DNA of 64,000 bases, from positions 2,046,001 to 2,110,000 of the forward strand of contig JAWNGF010000007.1 of assembly GCA_037039685.1 (NCBI GenBank), in the 5' to 3' direction. Origin of the DNA: Ceratobasidium sp. AG-K. Taxonomy: Eukaryota > Basidiomycota > Agaricomycetes > Cantharellales > Ceratobasidiaceae. The notes beneath the pieces were generated by a model. The model worked only from the letters and a program-made list of their open reading frames with translations. It did not search any database and was not told the origin of the DNA. Below, piece after piece: positions 47,045 to 59,474 of this stretch. Both the position numbers and the translations under genes were made by a program. Numbering within the stretch: the first letter of the stretch is position 1; each line of letters begins with the position of its first letter.

Positions 47045-48463
47045 ATGGCTGATGAGCCTCTCTTTCCTCCTCCCAACCTAGTCGAAATACCCACCGGCGA
47101 GTGGGCTGGCTATTACTTTGAACGTTATGGCCGACTGTTTCCACGACATCTACTACCAGAAGGGCAGCGAGATGCTCCAGACGCCCCACTTCCTTGCGTC
47201 CTACCGGTCGACGCGGCTGACATGAAAGTACGTGTCAATGACGATGACCCCCTAGGCCCTAATTCACCGTATGTTTCTACTTCCAGCGACGCGAGGTACA
47301 AAACAATTTGGTCTGCATGGCTGTTGGACGACACTGGTTTGGACCCTTTGAGGAACGGCTTACCCCACCTCAGGGAAAGCTCGTTGTCGACATAGGATGT
47401 GTGAGTACTTTTTTCGACCTCAGCTTCCGGTTCTCGTGCTAAGTGGCCAATGCGTTTAGGCAAATGGCAAATGGTAAATAGACCATCCTGTTCTCAAGTA
47501 GTAATAGGCTGAATAGTATGGCAGGATCGAGTATCTATTTGAGGATGAACACTCACCTCTGCATGAGGTGCAGTTTCGTGGTATCGAATGCGGTGAGATC
47601 CATAGATCAACTACCCATACACAACGCTCATTTTACCCTAGTTCCATTTTCGACAGAACTGCCCCACAATGTACGTGACCTGCCACCCGTTATTGAGGGT
47701 CATCCCTCAACCTTTTCTAGGTTACTTTTCTGGTAGCCGACTTTCAACGGGACGGAATTCCACAAGAACCGTCGACCGCCGATGTTGTCCACGCCCGATT
47801 CCAGAATTTTCATGTAAGTCTGCTTTTATCTCCCTCAAGGATTTCCGCTTAGTCTTGTTCGTTTATTCAGATACGTGATTGGGAGTACGTATAATTTACA
47901 GTCCTACACAAGTATAGTTCATTGATGCCAAAGGACAGTGGGTTTATTCAAAACGTAGCTCGAGTCCTGAAACCGGGAGGGCTGATCATGAGGTACGCGC
48001 CTGGATAACTACATTGAGCACCTGATTAACGGACATTGGTAGTGGAGAGCTTGATGTTCCCCCTGACACGCCCGTTAGCCAGTCTTTCCAAGCCACACAC
48101 CATCTATACAACCAAGTGCAAAGGCAAATGCTAGAACGTGGGTACAATCCCGGTATTGGCAGTGAAATGGTCGAGCGCCTTCAAAACGCCAGGGATTCCC
48201 AAGGCGCCCCATTATACACTGACATCCATTCGGACGTCATCACCATTCCGATGGGCCGCAACAACAGTAACCCCGCGCAACGCGAAATCTCGGTGCTCTC
48301 GATGGAGTACCTCGACACCCTCGCCAAATCGTTGCGCGCGTTTTTGTTGTCATCGGGTCAACATACCGTCGAGATCGATGGGCTGTTGACCGCGCACAGG
48401 CGTGAACTCCGCGCCAATGCCGCTCAGATGAAGTATAGGATCGCGTGGGCAAAGCGCGCCTAG
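47045..48463 (+). CDS. SAM-dependent methyltransferase-like protein
   Basis: Read across exons: MADEPLFPPPNLVEIP, LPVDAADMK joined to RREVQNNLVCMAVGRHWFG, then GKLVVDIGC (start of motif I), ELPHNVRDLP, DVVHARFQNFH, LMPKDSGFIQNVARVLKPGG, and a C-terminal region ending MKYRIAWAKRA. DVVHAR and VLKPGG are the post-I and motif-III-like signatures of the large basidiomycete methyltransferase family related to TAM/LaeA-type enzymes. The glycine-rich loop after DIGC should read close to GTGQW, but the next exon gives only KWQMV, so motif I is degraded or the splice model is wrong there. Substrate unknown. Possibly a pseudogene. Confidence 0.6.
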
Positions 48464-49409
48464 TTTGGAGATTCACAGAATAGTTGGAATGACACCTCAC
48501 GACATGTCTTAATATTTGCTCGACGCAAAATTATACTGGCTTTCAACTGCCGTGCATCATTTCTAATATATTTATTAGGCAGTAGTACTGTATTCTTGGA
48601 AATATTTATTATAGCGTTGAGTCGTATTAGTGGAGTGTTCTGGTCCAAAACTGTGGGTGTTTCCCGAGACCTGGGAGCAGGATTGCTGCCATGCCCGATC
48701 TCGCTGTGGCCTATCGGAATTCCTTGGTAGGTCGTCGATCATGTAAGCTAACCTAAATACAATAGTTTCCGTTCGCCTTGGCCATGAGATTGATGCACTG
48801 TTTCATTGAAACGACCGGTTGTAGGTGAGCGCCAATGCCGTGTTTAGGTAATGCCGTCGGTGCCGTGCCGGGACTATCTCGTTTTCCTAAATAAGCATTG
48901 TGGCCACCTTTGATTATCCTCTACTTTTATCCATGGCGACTGTGAGGAATGTGAGCCGTATCGAGCATCTGTTTAACTGCCTTGGCAACCGATCGCATCC
49001 CCACCATTTGCCGCACACTTATCCAGGTCCTCATTTCGATAACGCCGCCAATCGAGATATCGGCAGATGAGCTGTCCAACTTGCTACAGGTACCCACACT
49101 TAGCTCAGGCCGCAACGTCAGGACGGCCTCCGTCACCCGAGCACAAATCGCTCCCCGGCTAATTAGGCCCACGCAGCACACCCGGCTTGGGTTAGCCAAA
49201 TCGAAAGCGTCGTTCCCAACGATCATCTCTAGCAACCTACGCTTCAACCATCTTCCACGGCTTCTAGTGCGCGTTGATTGTGATTTGTTTCGCATGGCAA
49301 GCGCCTATATATACGCTAGAGAGCTGCAGGCTCTCATTATCTGCGTTTCTCCCCCTGTCCTTGTTGGCTCCTGACTTACGCTCATTTGGCCTGAATACTG
49401 CATTTCGTT
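48464..49409. other. Intergenic, nothing recognised
   Basis: About 0.95 kb between the methyltransferase stop and the tyrosinase start. Open frames on both strands (for example 48927-49295 minus) lack domains and splice context. Confidence 0.5.
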
Positions 49410-50818
49410 ATGCGCATCCCATCGTTTGCTGTCGCTTTTGCCCTGCTTGCCACTGCCGCCCCTGCTCTCGCAGAGGAGGCAAGTACAGAAGCTTCTTCTG
49501 TGACGGAAGCGTCCAAGGCCAAGTGCCGAACCCCCGAGGTATGCGCTCGGGTAGCCGATATTCTTAGCCTATGCTGATCGGTTCTCGGGTAGTCTCGTAA
49601 AGAATGGCGCAAGTTTACATCCAAGGAAAAAGCTGCCTACATCGCCGCCGTCAATGTATGCGCATTATTTTTGCTCGCGTTTCAAGGCTAACTAGGCTAT
49701 AGTGTTTAGCCAAGAAGCCACATAGTTCGGCTCTCACGCCGTCGTACCCACGCTCAAACATTCCGAGCGTGACGGCCGACTCGTCGTACTACGATGATAT
49801 GACCTACGTGCATATGGACCTGACCGATCAGATTCATTATACTGGGTTCTTTTTACCCTGGCACAGGTGGGTGAACGCGCGCATGTGATATTATGGGAGC
49901 TTACTTGCCCTAGGTGGTACGTGAATGCGCACGTCCAACAACTCAAACGACAATGTGGATACGGGGGTGTCATGCCTTACTGGGGTTCGTGCGCGTGTTC
50001 ATGAGTATACTGCATGCTAAACAATCTTCCAGACTGGTCCCAGGACGCATCATCGTTCAACACTTCAGCCATCTTTGGCACCAACTCTCTTACTGGATTG
50101 GGAGGATTCGGAGACCCTCTGCAAGATTATACCGTCACCACTGGCGGCTTTGCCAACATGACGGTGGCGTATCCAATGTATGTATGCACTCTTTTCGCGC
50201 CTAGACCTCGACTCACGCGACCATTTCATCTCCGCCAGCAAGCACACTATCCGTCGCCAATTCACGCTCTTCCCGTACCTCGAATGGTTCTGGCTGCAAC
50301 GCCCCACCGAGGCCGCAACAGTCACCATCACTCAATCATTCGTTGACGAGGCAATCAACGGCTACGTTGGGGACTTTATCGGTTTCCAAAACGCGACAGA
50401 AAAGGCCCAAGCATTCCACCCTAATATTCATATGATCATAGGAGGCGACATGGCTGGAACGTGCCCGGCCGCTGCGGGGTCGTCGTGCATTGGAGGTTCG
50501 ACATGGACGCCGAATGACGTAGGTCGAGTTTGTACGTCAAAGTAGACTAAACTAATCACCTTTGCATAGCCGTTGTTCTTCTTGCATCATGCGAATGTCG
50601 ATCGGATTTGGTGGTTGTGGCAGCGCAAGAATGCGGCCAACGCCGAGGCGTTTGCGGGCGGGTCTATTAGCACATACACTGATCCCGCGTACCCCAACGG
50701 ATATCCGCCTTGGCTCAACACGTCCAGCGTGATCCCAACGGATGGTCTTCTCCCGTCCACCACGGTCAAGAACATGCTGAATACTACCGGAGGCGAGTTG
50801 TGCTATGTTTACGAATAG
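49410..50818 (+). CDS. Secreted tyrosinase
   Basis: Multi-exon gene, start ATG at 49410 (signal peptide FAVAFALLATAAPALA), stop at 50816-50818. The copper A site is spelled by His residues in MTYVHMDLTDQIHYTGFFLPWHR, followed by WYVNAHVQQLKRQCG. Copper B is HPNIHMIIGGDM together with FFLHHANVDRIWWLWQ, the classic tyrosinase/hemocyanin signature. The protein is short (about 370 aa) and lacks the long C-terminal lid domain of mushroom PPO, like the secreted short tyrosinases of other fungi. It oxidises phenols to quinones, for melanin or defence-phenol handling. Cys-containing KCRTPE near the mature N-terminus is typical of this group. Exons: about 49410-49538, 49593-49655, 49704-49866, then through 50818. 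Confidence 0.88.
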
Positions 50819-51565
50819 CGTCATAGGGTTCGGGCTTGGAACATTTCATACCTTTCAATTGATTGGAAATATATAACTCGGTATAATGGCATTCATTGGC
50901 TTTACAACAAGTTTGAAGTGAGCTGCAAAGTCCGGCAATTATTCAGAAATGTGTCATAAATATGTAGGATCCGCCAAGGCCCAATTGTTCCCGTTTTGTA
51001 TTACACTCGCCTCGTGACACAAGAGCCGTGAGCACTGGCAAGCGCGCCGGCGGGATCGTGTTTGAATAGGTTGGGGGGGTGAAAACTTAGCGCAAAGTCG
51101 CAGTCCACCGAGTCATTGCCTCCCCTCTCCACTCTCCCGCCAGTAACGTCCCTCGTATTATACTGAGCACTTATCCGGTATGATTGGTTCGCAAAGCATA
51201 GCGCGCGCTTCTCTGAGACGCAAATGGTAACGGACCCCTTCGTATTTGTAGTGAACAAACGCGGAGCTTAATCCCCACCACACAGCGCGAACCCGACTGC
51301 CATCGTATCTCAGCGTCAGCCGCATAGTTTCCCTTACGCCATTCCCCGGCCGAGTTCATTTTCGGAGCAACAGCAAGGAAAAGCACCCGAAGAGCCCCGA
51401 TACAAAACCCCAGGTCTATTCTCACCCGCCGCTACACCCCGGCCCCCTTCTGTCTTCCGCAATCCTACCTTGATCCCTCGGTCAACTCCAGCTACATCTA
51501 CGAGTCCTTCTGCCCCGCTTTCCCCAACCCCCTTTAACCTACCCTATTACGATCCACTCGAGGAA

Positions 51566-52408
51566 ATGTCCGAGGCCGCACTTGCTCCCTTGATCGCTGG
51601 CAACGCGAAATGGGCCGCGGATGTGCGTGAAAAGTATCCGACCTTTTTCGCCGATGCAGCCAAGGGCCAGACCCCCAAGGTCCTCTGGATTGGCTGTGCC
51701 GATTCTCGCGTTCCAGAGAGCACCGTGCTCGGCTGCAAACCGGGAGAGGTCTTTGTGCACAGGAACATTGCCAAGTAGGTTTCATATCTCGCTGTAAGAC
51801 GGCTCACTAAACGCTCGTGTAGTCAATTCCACCCCGAGGACGACTCGGCCCTTGCTGTCCTCACCTATGCCGTAGAGAACTTGGGTGTTGAACATAGTAC
51901 GTGTCCTTATCGAGCTCCAGTACTTTGGACTAATTTCAGCCCTATTCTCACAGTTGTCATTGCTGTATGTTAATTGTGCTTATTTCGACACTTGACATGT
52001 TGCTAACTTCTATCTAGGGCCATACACAATGTGGTGGAGCAGCAGCCTGCCACGCCGCCGCACAAAACCTCAACGGAACCGCGCCTGCCGCAACGCCGCT
52101 TGCGCGCTGGCTGAACCCTCTCACACAGCTCGCAGCATCCCTTGCGTCACAGCAATCGGACAGCCACGACACTTCGGCCGAACTATCCACCCTTGTCGAG
52201 GCCAACGTGTGCAAACAAGTGGAGAACGTTGTAGATACCGATGTAATTCAGCGTGCCTGGGCATCCGGGAAGCAAGGTACGTCCCATGGCGTGCTCATGA
52301 CGTAGTCTCTGACCTCGGCCGTTAGTGTATGTGCACGGATGGGTCTATGTTATCGAGACGGGCACTATCAAGGACCTCAAGGTTTCCGTCAACCCTCCCG
52401 CATACTAA
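51566..52408 (+). CDS. NCE103: Beta-class carbonic anhydrase
   Basis: Five exons: 51566-51774, 51823-51896, 51954-51964, 52018-52276, 52326-52408; 211 aa. Zinc ligands and motifs of beta carbonic anhydrases are present: [14 protein letters not shown] with Cys and the Asp-Arg dyad, [24 protein letters not shown], and IVIAGHTQCGG with His and Cys. It interconverts CO2 and bicarbonate for anaplerosis and CO2 sensing. Exon 3 is an 11-nt micro-exon (IVIA). The frame stays open about 290 bp upstream of the ATG at 51566 without another ATG, so a 5' exon with a different start, perhaps a mitochondrial presequence, is possible. Confidence 0.88.
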
Positions 52409-52715
52409 GCGGGTGGAAGGCCTTGGCACACGATGTAATGACAATTTCCTGAGTTTTCCCACTGTTTTGTGTCAGCATCTGTAGATTACGAGTGGCGTGT
52501 AGAAACAAATTAAATACTACGTGTTAAATATTTGGCATCTGGCGTGGGCAAGAGCGGTTCGGCTGAGCAGGACCAGATAGGGTAATCTATTACGTCATTG
52601 CCTAAGCACCTGGCGATATTGTGATCGACCTTGTCGCTTTCAAGATCGCTTCGACCAAGACTGGCAACGTCGTTTGATTGCGCCTCTGACTGGTGTATTG
52701 TCTTGGCGGTGGGCA

Positions 52716-54849
52716 ATGAACCGACATTTCCGCCGTTTGGATGGCACCATCCCCGTGGCAGCTTTGTTGTACGAGGATGAAGAGTTAGTAGCTAGTCAAG
52801 GTGATGTCGGGCTGTATGACGGGTGAGCATTCTAGCTGTGTCTGGTGTCTAAGCAAATTAATCTATTTTTACCTGTTGTCATCTTGTCAAATGCAAAATA
52901 TCCCGCCCCCGATCGCAATGTCTACTCCAAGCAAGGAGAAGAATCCCGACTACCAAAACGGCGTAATCCACATTACTTCTCACCGCCTAATTTACATCGA
53001 TGCTCTCAACCCTCGAAAGTCATCCACATCATGTAACCTCTCACGGATAAAGCAGACGGACGTGTATGCAGGATTTCTCAAATCATCGCCTAAAGTCATC
53101 TTGTACCTATCTGCTCAAGAAGACGTGCCCAGTTCAAACCCTAACCCCGAAGTCGTCGTATCCTCAACCGATGTGGTCGACGAAGAGGAAGAATTGGGTG
53201 GTGGCAAGGAAGGATGGCTGTGCCCGATCTGCAGTTATAATAACCCCCCGAGCGCGAGCGACTCGGCAGCGCCCGTGTGCGTACTCTGTGGCGTACCCAA
53301 GAATGACGATATTCCCATGCCCCAGCAGTTTCGCTCGGTGCGAGACAAGGGCAAGACCCGACCCGCACTGGACATTCCCACATCCACCTCTCTACCATCT
53401 AGTTCTTTCCCTTCTGCAAGCGGATCTGCCTCACCCGTCGCTCCGAATGGCGAAATCGCCTGTCCAGCATGTACATTTTTCAACCATCCCTCGATGACAC
53501 ACTGCGAGATTTGTTCGACGCCCTTGGGGAGTGTCACGCTCCGGTCTCCACAGCCTAGCAAGGCTCCATCGAGATCGTCTCCTGTTACACCTGTGCGAAC
53601 GCCTGCGACTACACCTTCGACCCCTGACCCAAATGCGCGGGATATGTTCAAGATTAGTTTTAGACGGGGAGGAGACAAGGTGTGGTATGCGGCACTCAAG
53701 CGGACCTTGTTGGCCAAGGCTTGGGCTAAAGTTGTGAGTCGATTGTGGTGGTTTTTTGACCAGTCTGATGGTTTGCTGTAGCCTACGAATAAGGTGGCGC
53801 CCCAAGGAAGGGGAATTCGTGAGTGTTTGGGTGGTTTATCTCACAAATGTACTAATTATATTTTGGTTATAGACGGAATACTACAATCCGTAGAAATCAA
53901 CGCCCAGACTACGCACGACGATATGGAGGACGCATTGAGAGATTTGGAGGCGCTCATGTCCAAGGCCAGGGAGATGGTCAGGCATCTGCATACCTCCACA
54001 CAAGCTAATCATTTAACATACGTGCATTTACCCAGACCGACTATGCTAAACTCCTCAACCAAAAGCTGACTCAACAAGAGGAAGAAGACCGCCGACGACG
54101 CGCCCAATCAGGCTACTCAACAACCAACGACTCGGCCCCGTCCGACTCTGAAACAACATTCATTCGCAGCTCGCTGGCTCGCCTCGGTCTGCCTACTGAT
54201 GCCGTGACGCAAGACATGGTGGCAGACGAGAATGCGTACCATACTGAGCTTGCAAAAGAGCTCGGCGGACTATTGCTAGGCGGGCATGGAGGCAAGGGTG
54301 GAAAGGCGCGAGAAACGGAGAATAGGGGTACTGGGATCATGAAGGATTCCAGAGGCATTGTTGGTTTGGATGAGGTTTGGGGAGCTTGGAATCGAGCAAG
54401 AGGCGTTGGTGCGTCCTTCTCGTTTCCTTGCATGTAGTCTCACTAATAGCATGCTAGCGCTCTTACCACCTTCAACGCTCCTAACTGTCGTTCCCCTCCT
54501 TCCATCCTACACTACACCCCCTATCCATATGCGCACGCTCCGCTCTGGTCTCCGCGTACTACACACACCAGACTTTACACGCGATGCATTTGCCAAACGT
54601 ATTGATTCCTTGCTTAAAGAATGTTTCCCGGCCGGTCGGACGACCTTCCAAATCGCCGTAGCCGAGAACGAAGGGCAAGGAGCGGGAGTTCAACCTTCGG
54701 GCGCAGGAGTGAGCCTCGCGTTGGTTCAGGAGATGGTGGAATGTGCGGAGGAGGATGGAGCTGTCGTGCGCGATTTGGGCCCTGGAGGGACTGGTGAGCT
54801 CAGATGGCTACCGAATTTGTTTGTAGGGTATGTGTGGGATGGAGACTAG
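52716..54849 (+). CDS. VPS36: ESCRT-II subunit VPS36
   Basis: Six exons: 52716-52822, 52932-53733, 53782-53818, 53873-53976, 54036-54408, 54458-54849; 604 aa. The N-terminal GLUE domain (VGLYDGKEKNPDYQNG, HITSHRLIYID) is split by two Npl4-type zinc fingers (WLCPICSYNNPP ... CVLCGVP and IACPACTFFNHPSM ... CEICSTPLG). The C-terminal EAP45 winged-helix region (LVQEMVECAEEDGAVVRD, LRWLPNLFVGYVWD) follows. VPS36 links ubiquitinated cargo and PI3P on endosomes to ESCRT-III. The presence of both NZF fingers matches yeast rather than animal VPS36. Confidence 0.92.
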
Positions 54850-56866
54850 GGCCGCTTTGATTATGCATTTCGGGCCTGGCCTAAAATTGGATGTGAAAGC
54901 GGCTCGGTTGAGCCTTGGTGGGTGTGCTGGACGTTAGGGGGAGGCTCGGTATTAGAATGCTGAATTTCGGAATACGCTTGGATAATGGATCTATCTTCAT
55001 TCTGCAGTCATTAGGGCAATAAAAGCCATTTATCGGATCACCTATCGAGGCCAATATCACTATGCCCGAGTAAGTCACGCATATACTCTTCTATATTCCA
55101 ACGTCAGATCACATCGAATGACTGATCCGGAGGCACATGGTCGAAATAGACGCCAGCCATGGATTCATGATTTATCACAACTTTTTGATGATTGGTAAGT
55201 ACAAACTCAGCGTAGGTGCGAGTCGAATTACCGTTTATGGGTGCAGCATGGCACTGTCAATTTTAGACCTCCGACCTGATAAGATTGACCCTCGATCGCG
55301 TTGATAGTCGAAATAGGATATCAACATTGCACCGGCGCAAGGCGAATGCTCTGGTCTAGATTTGAGTTTAGGACTTTCAGAAGACGGACACGAGAATTTG
55401 TAATTTCAGCGTAGCCGCTTCGTCATACGGCCTATGAGCGCTGAGAGCCATGCGGATTCTGCGGGCTGTAGCAAGACTTAAAAGCGCTGATCTCTCACGA
55501 TAGCAGTGCTTTCAAGCCCGTCGATCGTTTGCTAGAATTCAATCCTTTCGTCACGCTCGCTACTGTCTTCACCTATTTCTGAGTATGACCTGCCTAGGGC
55601 TTTCAGTTTTGCTATATTCTGCAATCGCCGCTCGGAGTCTTGTGGATATTCCTTCGGTTAGCCAAGTAGCTGCCGTAACTGTGGCGAATGTGACTTTTCA
55701 GCACCCTGTCATAGGTTATTTACTCTGCAGAGCCCAGCAGGTATTCAAATCTTGGTCCGATAGCTTAATTCTATCATTCTGGCTATGATGAAGGAGACGA
55801 ATCGCCTCCGATCCCACCGGCTTACTGCCCATCTGATCGTTCCGAGTATTCGAGGTGCAGCCGAGGGCAAAGTCGAATTTGCCCTCAGGACGTGTAAACC
55901 CCCCTCTGCCCCGTAAGTACAAGTGCTACGCACATCCCCTTGGCGCACTACATAGGGACGCCCCTGTAACCGGAGCTTGGGAAAATTATCGTTTTCACGA
56001 GGTTCGACGCATGCGCCACCTATCGATGAGTCTCTTAGTCCATCGAAATCATTTAGGCCTAGATCTTACGAAGATCCTTGGTGCTGAAAAGTTGCATCTG
56101 CCCAAAACTGGGCCAACTACCGACATGGAGCCTCCGAACATCCGGGTCACGAGCGCGAAATACAAAATGGGGCTGAAGCAACTCGCCCTAGAACACATGA
56201 AATGTTACCAATGCTCCAATAGATGATAACCGCAGTGTCAACTCCTGGGATTGTTGGATTCGGCCCGTTCGCACCCATTTATCCATAATCGGGGCTTTCA
56301 AGGTCCAGCTCCCGAGAATGCTAGAAGTACCGCCCTCGAGGTAGTTGCATTTTCTATTGTGAGCCCGGTGGCGTGTGTGTGAGCTATATGCGCCTGAAAA
56401 TATTGATATGGCTCCTCGGGGACCCGCTTACAGCGGCTAATCCGCGTATAGGTTACGGGTGCGCTGCAAGGAGCTGGAAAATAGGTGTTACACTCGTCGG
56501 GCGGCGCTTTCGTGAAATCCCCCTTTCTACGAGACCCAAGACGAAGCATGGCTTGCCCCATTGATGCTCTGGCATGGATGGAGTAGTGGGGCAGCAGAAC
56601 TCAAGGTATACTGGTTGTGGTAGGAAGTGTAGTCATAGTAGACGGACTTTGGATGGTAATTAGTATCGAGACGAACTATCTTCCGAAATGAGTCAAAGTA
56701 TTCATTGGGCCCTTGGCAATGAGCTTTTGGTGGAGCTTGAAATGGGTTGGAACGGCTCTGCTTGTCCGAGTTTGTGCTGTTATGTAATAAGTATGGTTGG
56801 CGCTCCAAGTTTACCCTCTGAGGTCCCACCAGCAGACTCCCGGCAAGCTCTTTTAGACGCGGCAGT
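54850..56866. other. Intergenic, nothing firm
   Basis: About 2 kb. A 67-codon frame at 55585-55788 (plus) starts with a signal-peptide-like stretch (CLGLSVLLYSAIAARS) but has no family match I know and no clear following exon. Other open frames are unconvincing. Confidence 0.4.
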
Positions 56867-58555
56867 ATGGCAGGCACGCTGGATTCTCTCGATACTGCAA
56901 CACGGAAGCTCCACGAAGCTCTCGAACAATACGTCAGTGTTTGCTCGACCATCCCAAGCTGCTTCACCTATGCAGACCGAGTCAGTGGTGGCGGCCGACT
57001 GTTGTCCGAGCGGGTAATCAATGAGTTACAATCTTTCAACTCCTATGCATCTAAACTAAACAAAGCCAAATCGATGCTGGCCCAAGGAATGAATTCTTGC
57101 GCTACCGTTGTACCTATCAATGGGCTCCCCGATGAAGTTCTTGCTCAAATTTTCCGGATGGTACTCTTGTCACCACCCTACCCAAGAGCAAAACTCTCCT
57201 ATTTGGTACAGAATTTCACATTCCCACGGTATCCCGACTTACTTTTGCGCGTTTGTTCTCGCTGGCGTCGAGCTGCCGTTAACGCACGCACAATCTGGTT
57301 ACATATCGACCTGGCCCCGAGCAATCCACTTGGACCTAAGTTGATAGCCCGCGCGAACGCGTTTGCTGGTCGAGCTGGGCCAACTCCTATGTTCATCCGT
57401 ATCTTTTATCCAAGCGAACCGCTATTCGACTTTGCCAGACACAGGCAAAAGTACGAACAGTTTTTTAACACCTTTGGAACACATATACAATCTCTGGAGT
57501 TTGTAGCTGAAAAATCTACCCTAGATGGTTAGGAAGACGACGGTGGGATTTTAGAAGAGATTATGGAGAGCGATAAAATCTTGGAATCTTGTCTCCAGGG
57601 CTGTGTACCTGGGGTGCTTGATCGGATCACTATTGTAGCCAAAACCTCCCCGGAGTCGCGCTACCTTGAATCTAGTCAATATCAACCAAGTTGGCACAAT
57701 GTGCCAGCTGATGTATCCCATGATTCCCTAGAGGACCACTGGGCTTCCATCAAGATTCTGTGGCTTGATAGTTTATATCCGCCCTGGACGAGCAACGCAT
57801 ACCAGAACCTTGTCGAACTTCATCTCGTCTCCGAGCACGATTGGAATTTTCCTACTTCCATAACCGAGGCCCAACTTATTGGGATCTTGAAATCGAGCCC
57901 AATGCTACGAATCCTTCAGCTCAAGCTTGTGGTTGAGCCTCATGCACGAGGTGACCCTCCTATCACTCCTGTTCAACTCGAAAAGCTAGAGATACTGGGC
58001 TTGAGCCTAAAGTATCGCGTACGGTCTGTGTCATTCCTTCGCTGGATTGTCGTCGGTCCTTTGCCACTGCAGCTATCAATAGAACAAGTTTCTGAGGAAG
58101 AAGAGTTCCTCTCAAATCCGGGGTTCCAGAGTTTTTTCGAACGTTCACGGGTCGCATCGCTTCGTCTCAGAGCTCTCACAAAAACTCACGAGATTAACCA
58201 GACTCTTAACCACCTTCCTCATCTCCGGGTTTTGGTCCTTGAAGGTTGCTTCTTTCGAAATTCACGAAGCTTTAAAATAAGTAGCCTTGGTGCAGACAAG
58301 CAAAATAACCCAACCGCTCTAGGCAGCCTTCATCGGGTCTACCTGTTAGAGTGTAATGGCAGAATCGAAGACATTATGAGTTGGCTCAAAGGACGTCCAA
58401 TTCAAACACTCGTTCTTCGGGGTAGTGCATTCTCTCGTCAAGGATCCTACGACCGTGTCCCTCAGAACGCGTTTTCCCAGATTCTCCCCGCGACCAACAC
58501 CGTCGTCCCGGCGGCCAATTTTTCGACCGACTATTGGGAGGATATGGAGGTTTAA
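56867..58555 (+). pseudogene. F-box protein gene interrupted by an in-frame stop
   Basis: A single long frame starting at 56867 (MAGTLDSLDTATRKLHEALE) runs to 58555, broken only by TAG at 57530-57532. The first part has an N-terminal coiled coil and the F-box (VPINGLPDEVLAQIFRMV, near residue 83), with WRRAAVNARTIWLHIDL typical of basidiomycete F-box proteins. After the stop the same frame continues EDDGGILEEIMES and a long leucine-rich region (NLVELHLVSEHDWNF, SSPMLRILQLKL, LPHLRVLVLEGC). F-box proteins recruit substrates to SCF ubiquitin ligases. The nonsense codon separates the Skp1-binding part from the substrate-recognition part. No intron with plausible length removes it. A single-base sequencing error or tolerated readthrough cannot be excluded. 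Confidence 0.7.
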
Positions 58556-58696
58556 ACGCTTCATGCTTTGGGAGACGCCCCAGCTGTGTACGCTCGGTGC
58601 CAGTATTTTCTTGTATTGACAATCCATTTGCCCGCTGCTCTCACCCTGCTTGCTTATCATGGCGAGGAATTTCCTGTGGTAACACGTGTCGCGCTG

Positions 58697-59046
58697 GAAT
58701 GGCAGATGAATTGTATCATGTAGCTCTTGCCTCCCACACAACGTTCGAACAATATGTCAATGTATGCTTTACAATCCCGATTATGTACGCCGACATAGAT
58801 CAAACAAACGACTGATCTTCAGCATCGTTGTACTGTGTAAACCAGAGCTATATATTCGGCATTTGCAAGTCCTTACTCTGCAAGGCCAAACCTAATCTAT
58901 GTCGGGGCAGGGTAGAAAGTCCTATGCTCTCGCACCAATCGGCCTTCTCCCTGACGAAACCCTACCCCAAATTGTATGCATTATTCGGAATTCCTATACA
59001 ATTTTTGAGTTTGAATGGCCGATGGTCCGGCGCCCAACTTTCCTGA
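58697..59046 (+). pseudogene. Truncated, decayed copy of the F-box gene 5' end
   Basis: Starts MADELYHVALASHTTFEQYVN, which parallels the start and LEQYVSVC segment of the gene at 56867. The nucleotides around CGAACAATATGTCAATGTATGCTTTAC closely resemble the corresponding segment there. Further on, in another frame, LLPDETLPQIVCII resembles the F-box of the upstream gene. Stops and frameshifts separate these parts and the copy ends in the duplicated sequence from 59007. Confidence 0.6.
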
Positions 59047-59242
59047 TGCACATGAACAGCCGCACTGGATAATAACTTTTCCGAATGTGATATCTATCTC
59101 TTTATGTCATTGCGACTCTTTGTTGGTCGGCTCAGAATATCAGGAGCGTTTCGGAGTATCTGTCGGCTATATTTTCATCAAATGCTTATAGAATTCTAAT
59201 CATTGTGAATTGCATCTGAAGCCTTCTATTCAGCACAAAATG
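59007..59242 (+). repeat. Direct duplication, copy 1
   Basis: Matches 59475-59741 from a TTTGAATGG block to AAAATGTATTGGAT. The last about 85 bp are identical; the earlier part differs mainly by scattered single-base gaps in copy 1. Confidence 0.75.
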
Positions 59243-59474
59243 TATTGGATACAAGTATTATAATAAATAAAATTTATTAAATATTTATTTTATAAATATT
59301 CTTATAAACCTATTATATTACATAAGTATAATGAAATTGATAAAATTCTATTTTTTAGTATATTTCGTTGTATTTAAGTACATTTATATGTAAATAGTTT
59401 GATTAGTAAATAGCAATAGAGGAAAAACGAAAAAAGAACAAAATAAAAAAAGAAACGAATTTTTTGTTATGTAG
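59243..59474. other. AT-rich island between two duplicate copies
   Basis: About 230 bp of almost pure A/T with runs such as AATAAATAAAATTTATTAAA, unlike anything else in the window. The composition resembles fungal mitochondrial intergenic DNA, but I cannot show the origin. Confidence 0.6.

Noticed and set aside
57500..57580. Intron removing the TAG stop of the F-box gene
   Set aside because: The only GT...AG pairs around it give introns of 24-27 nt, too short for this genome.
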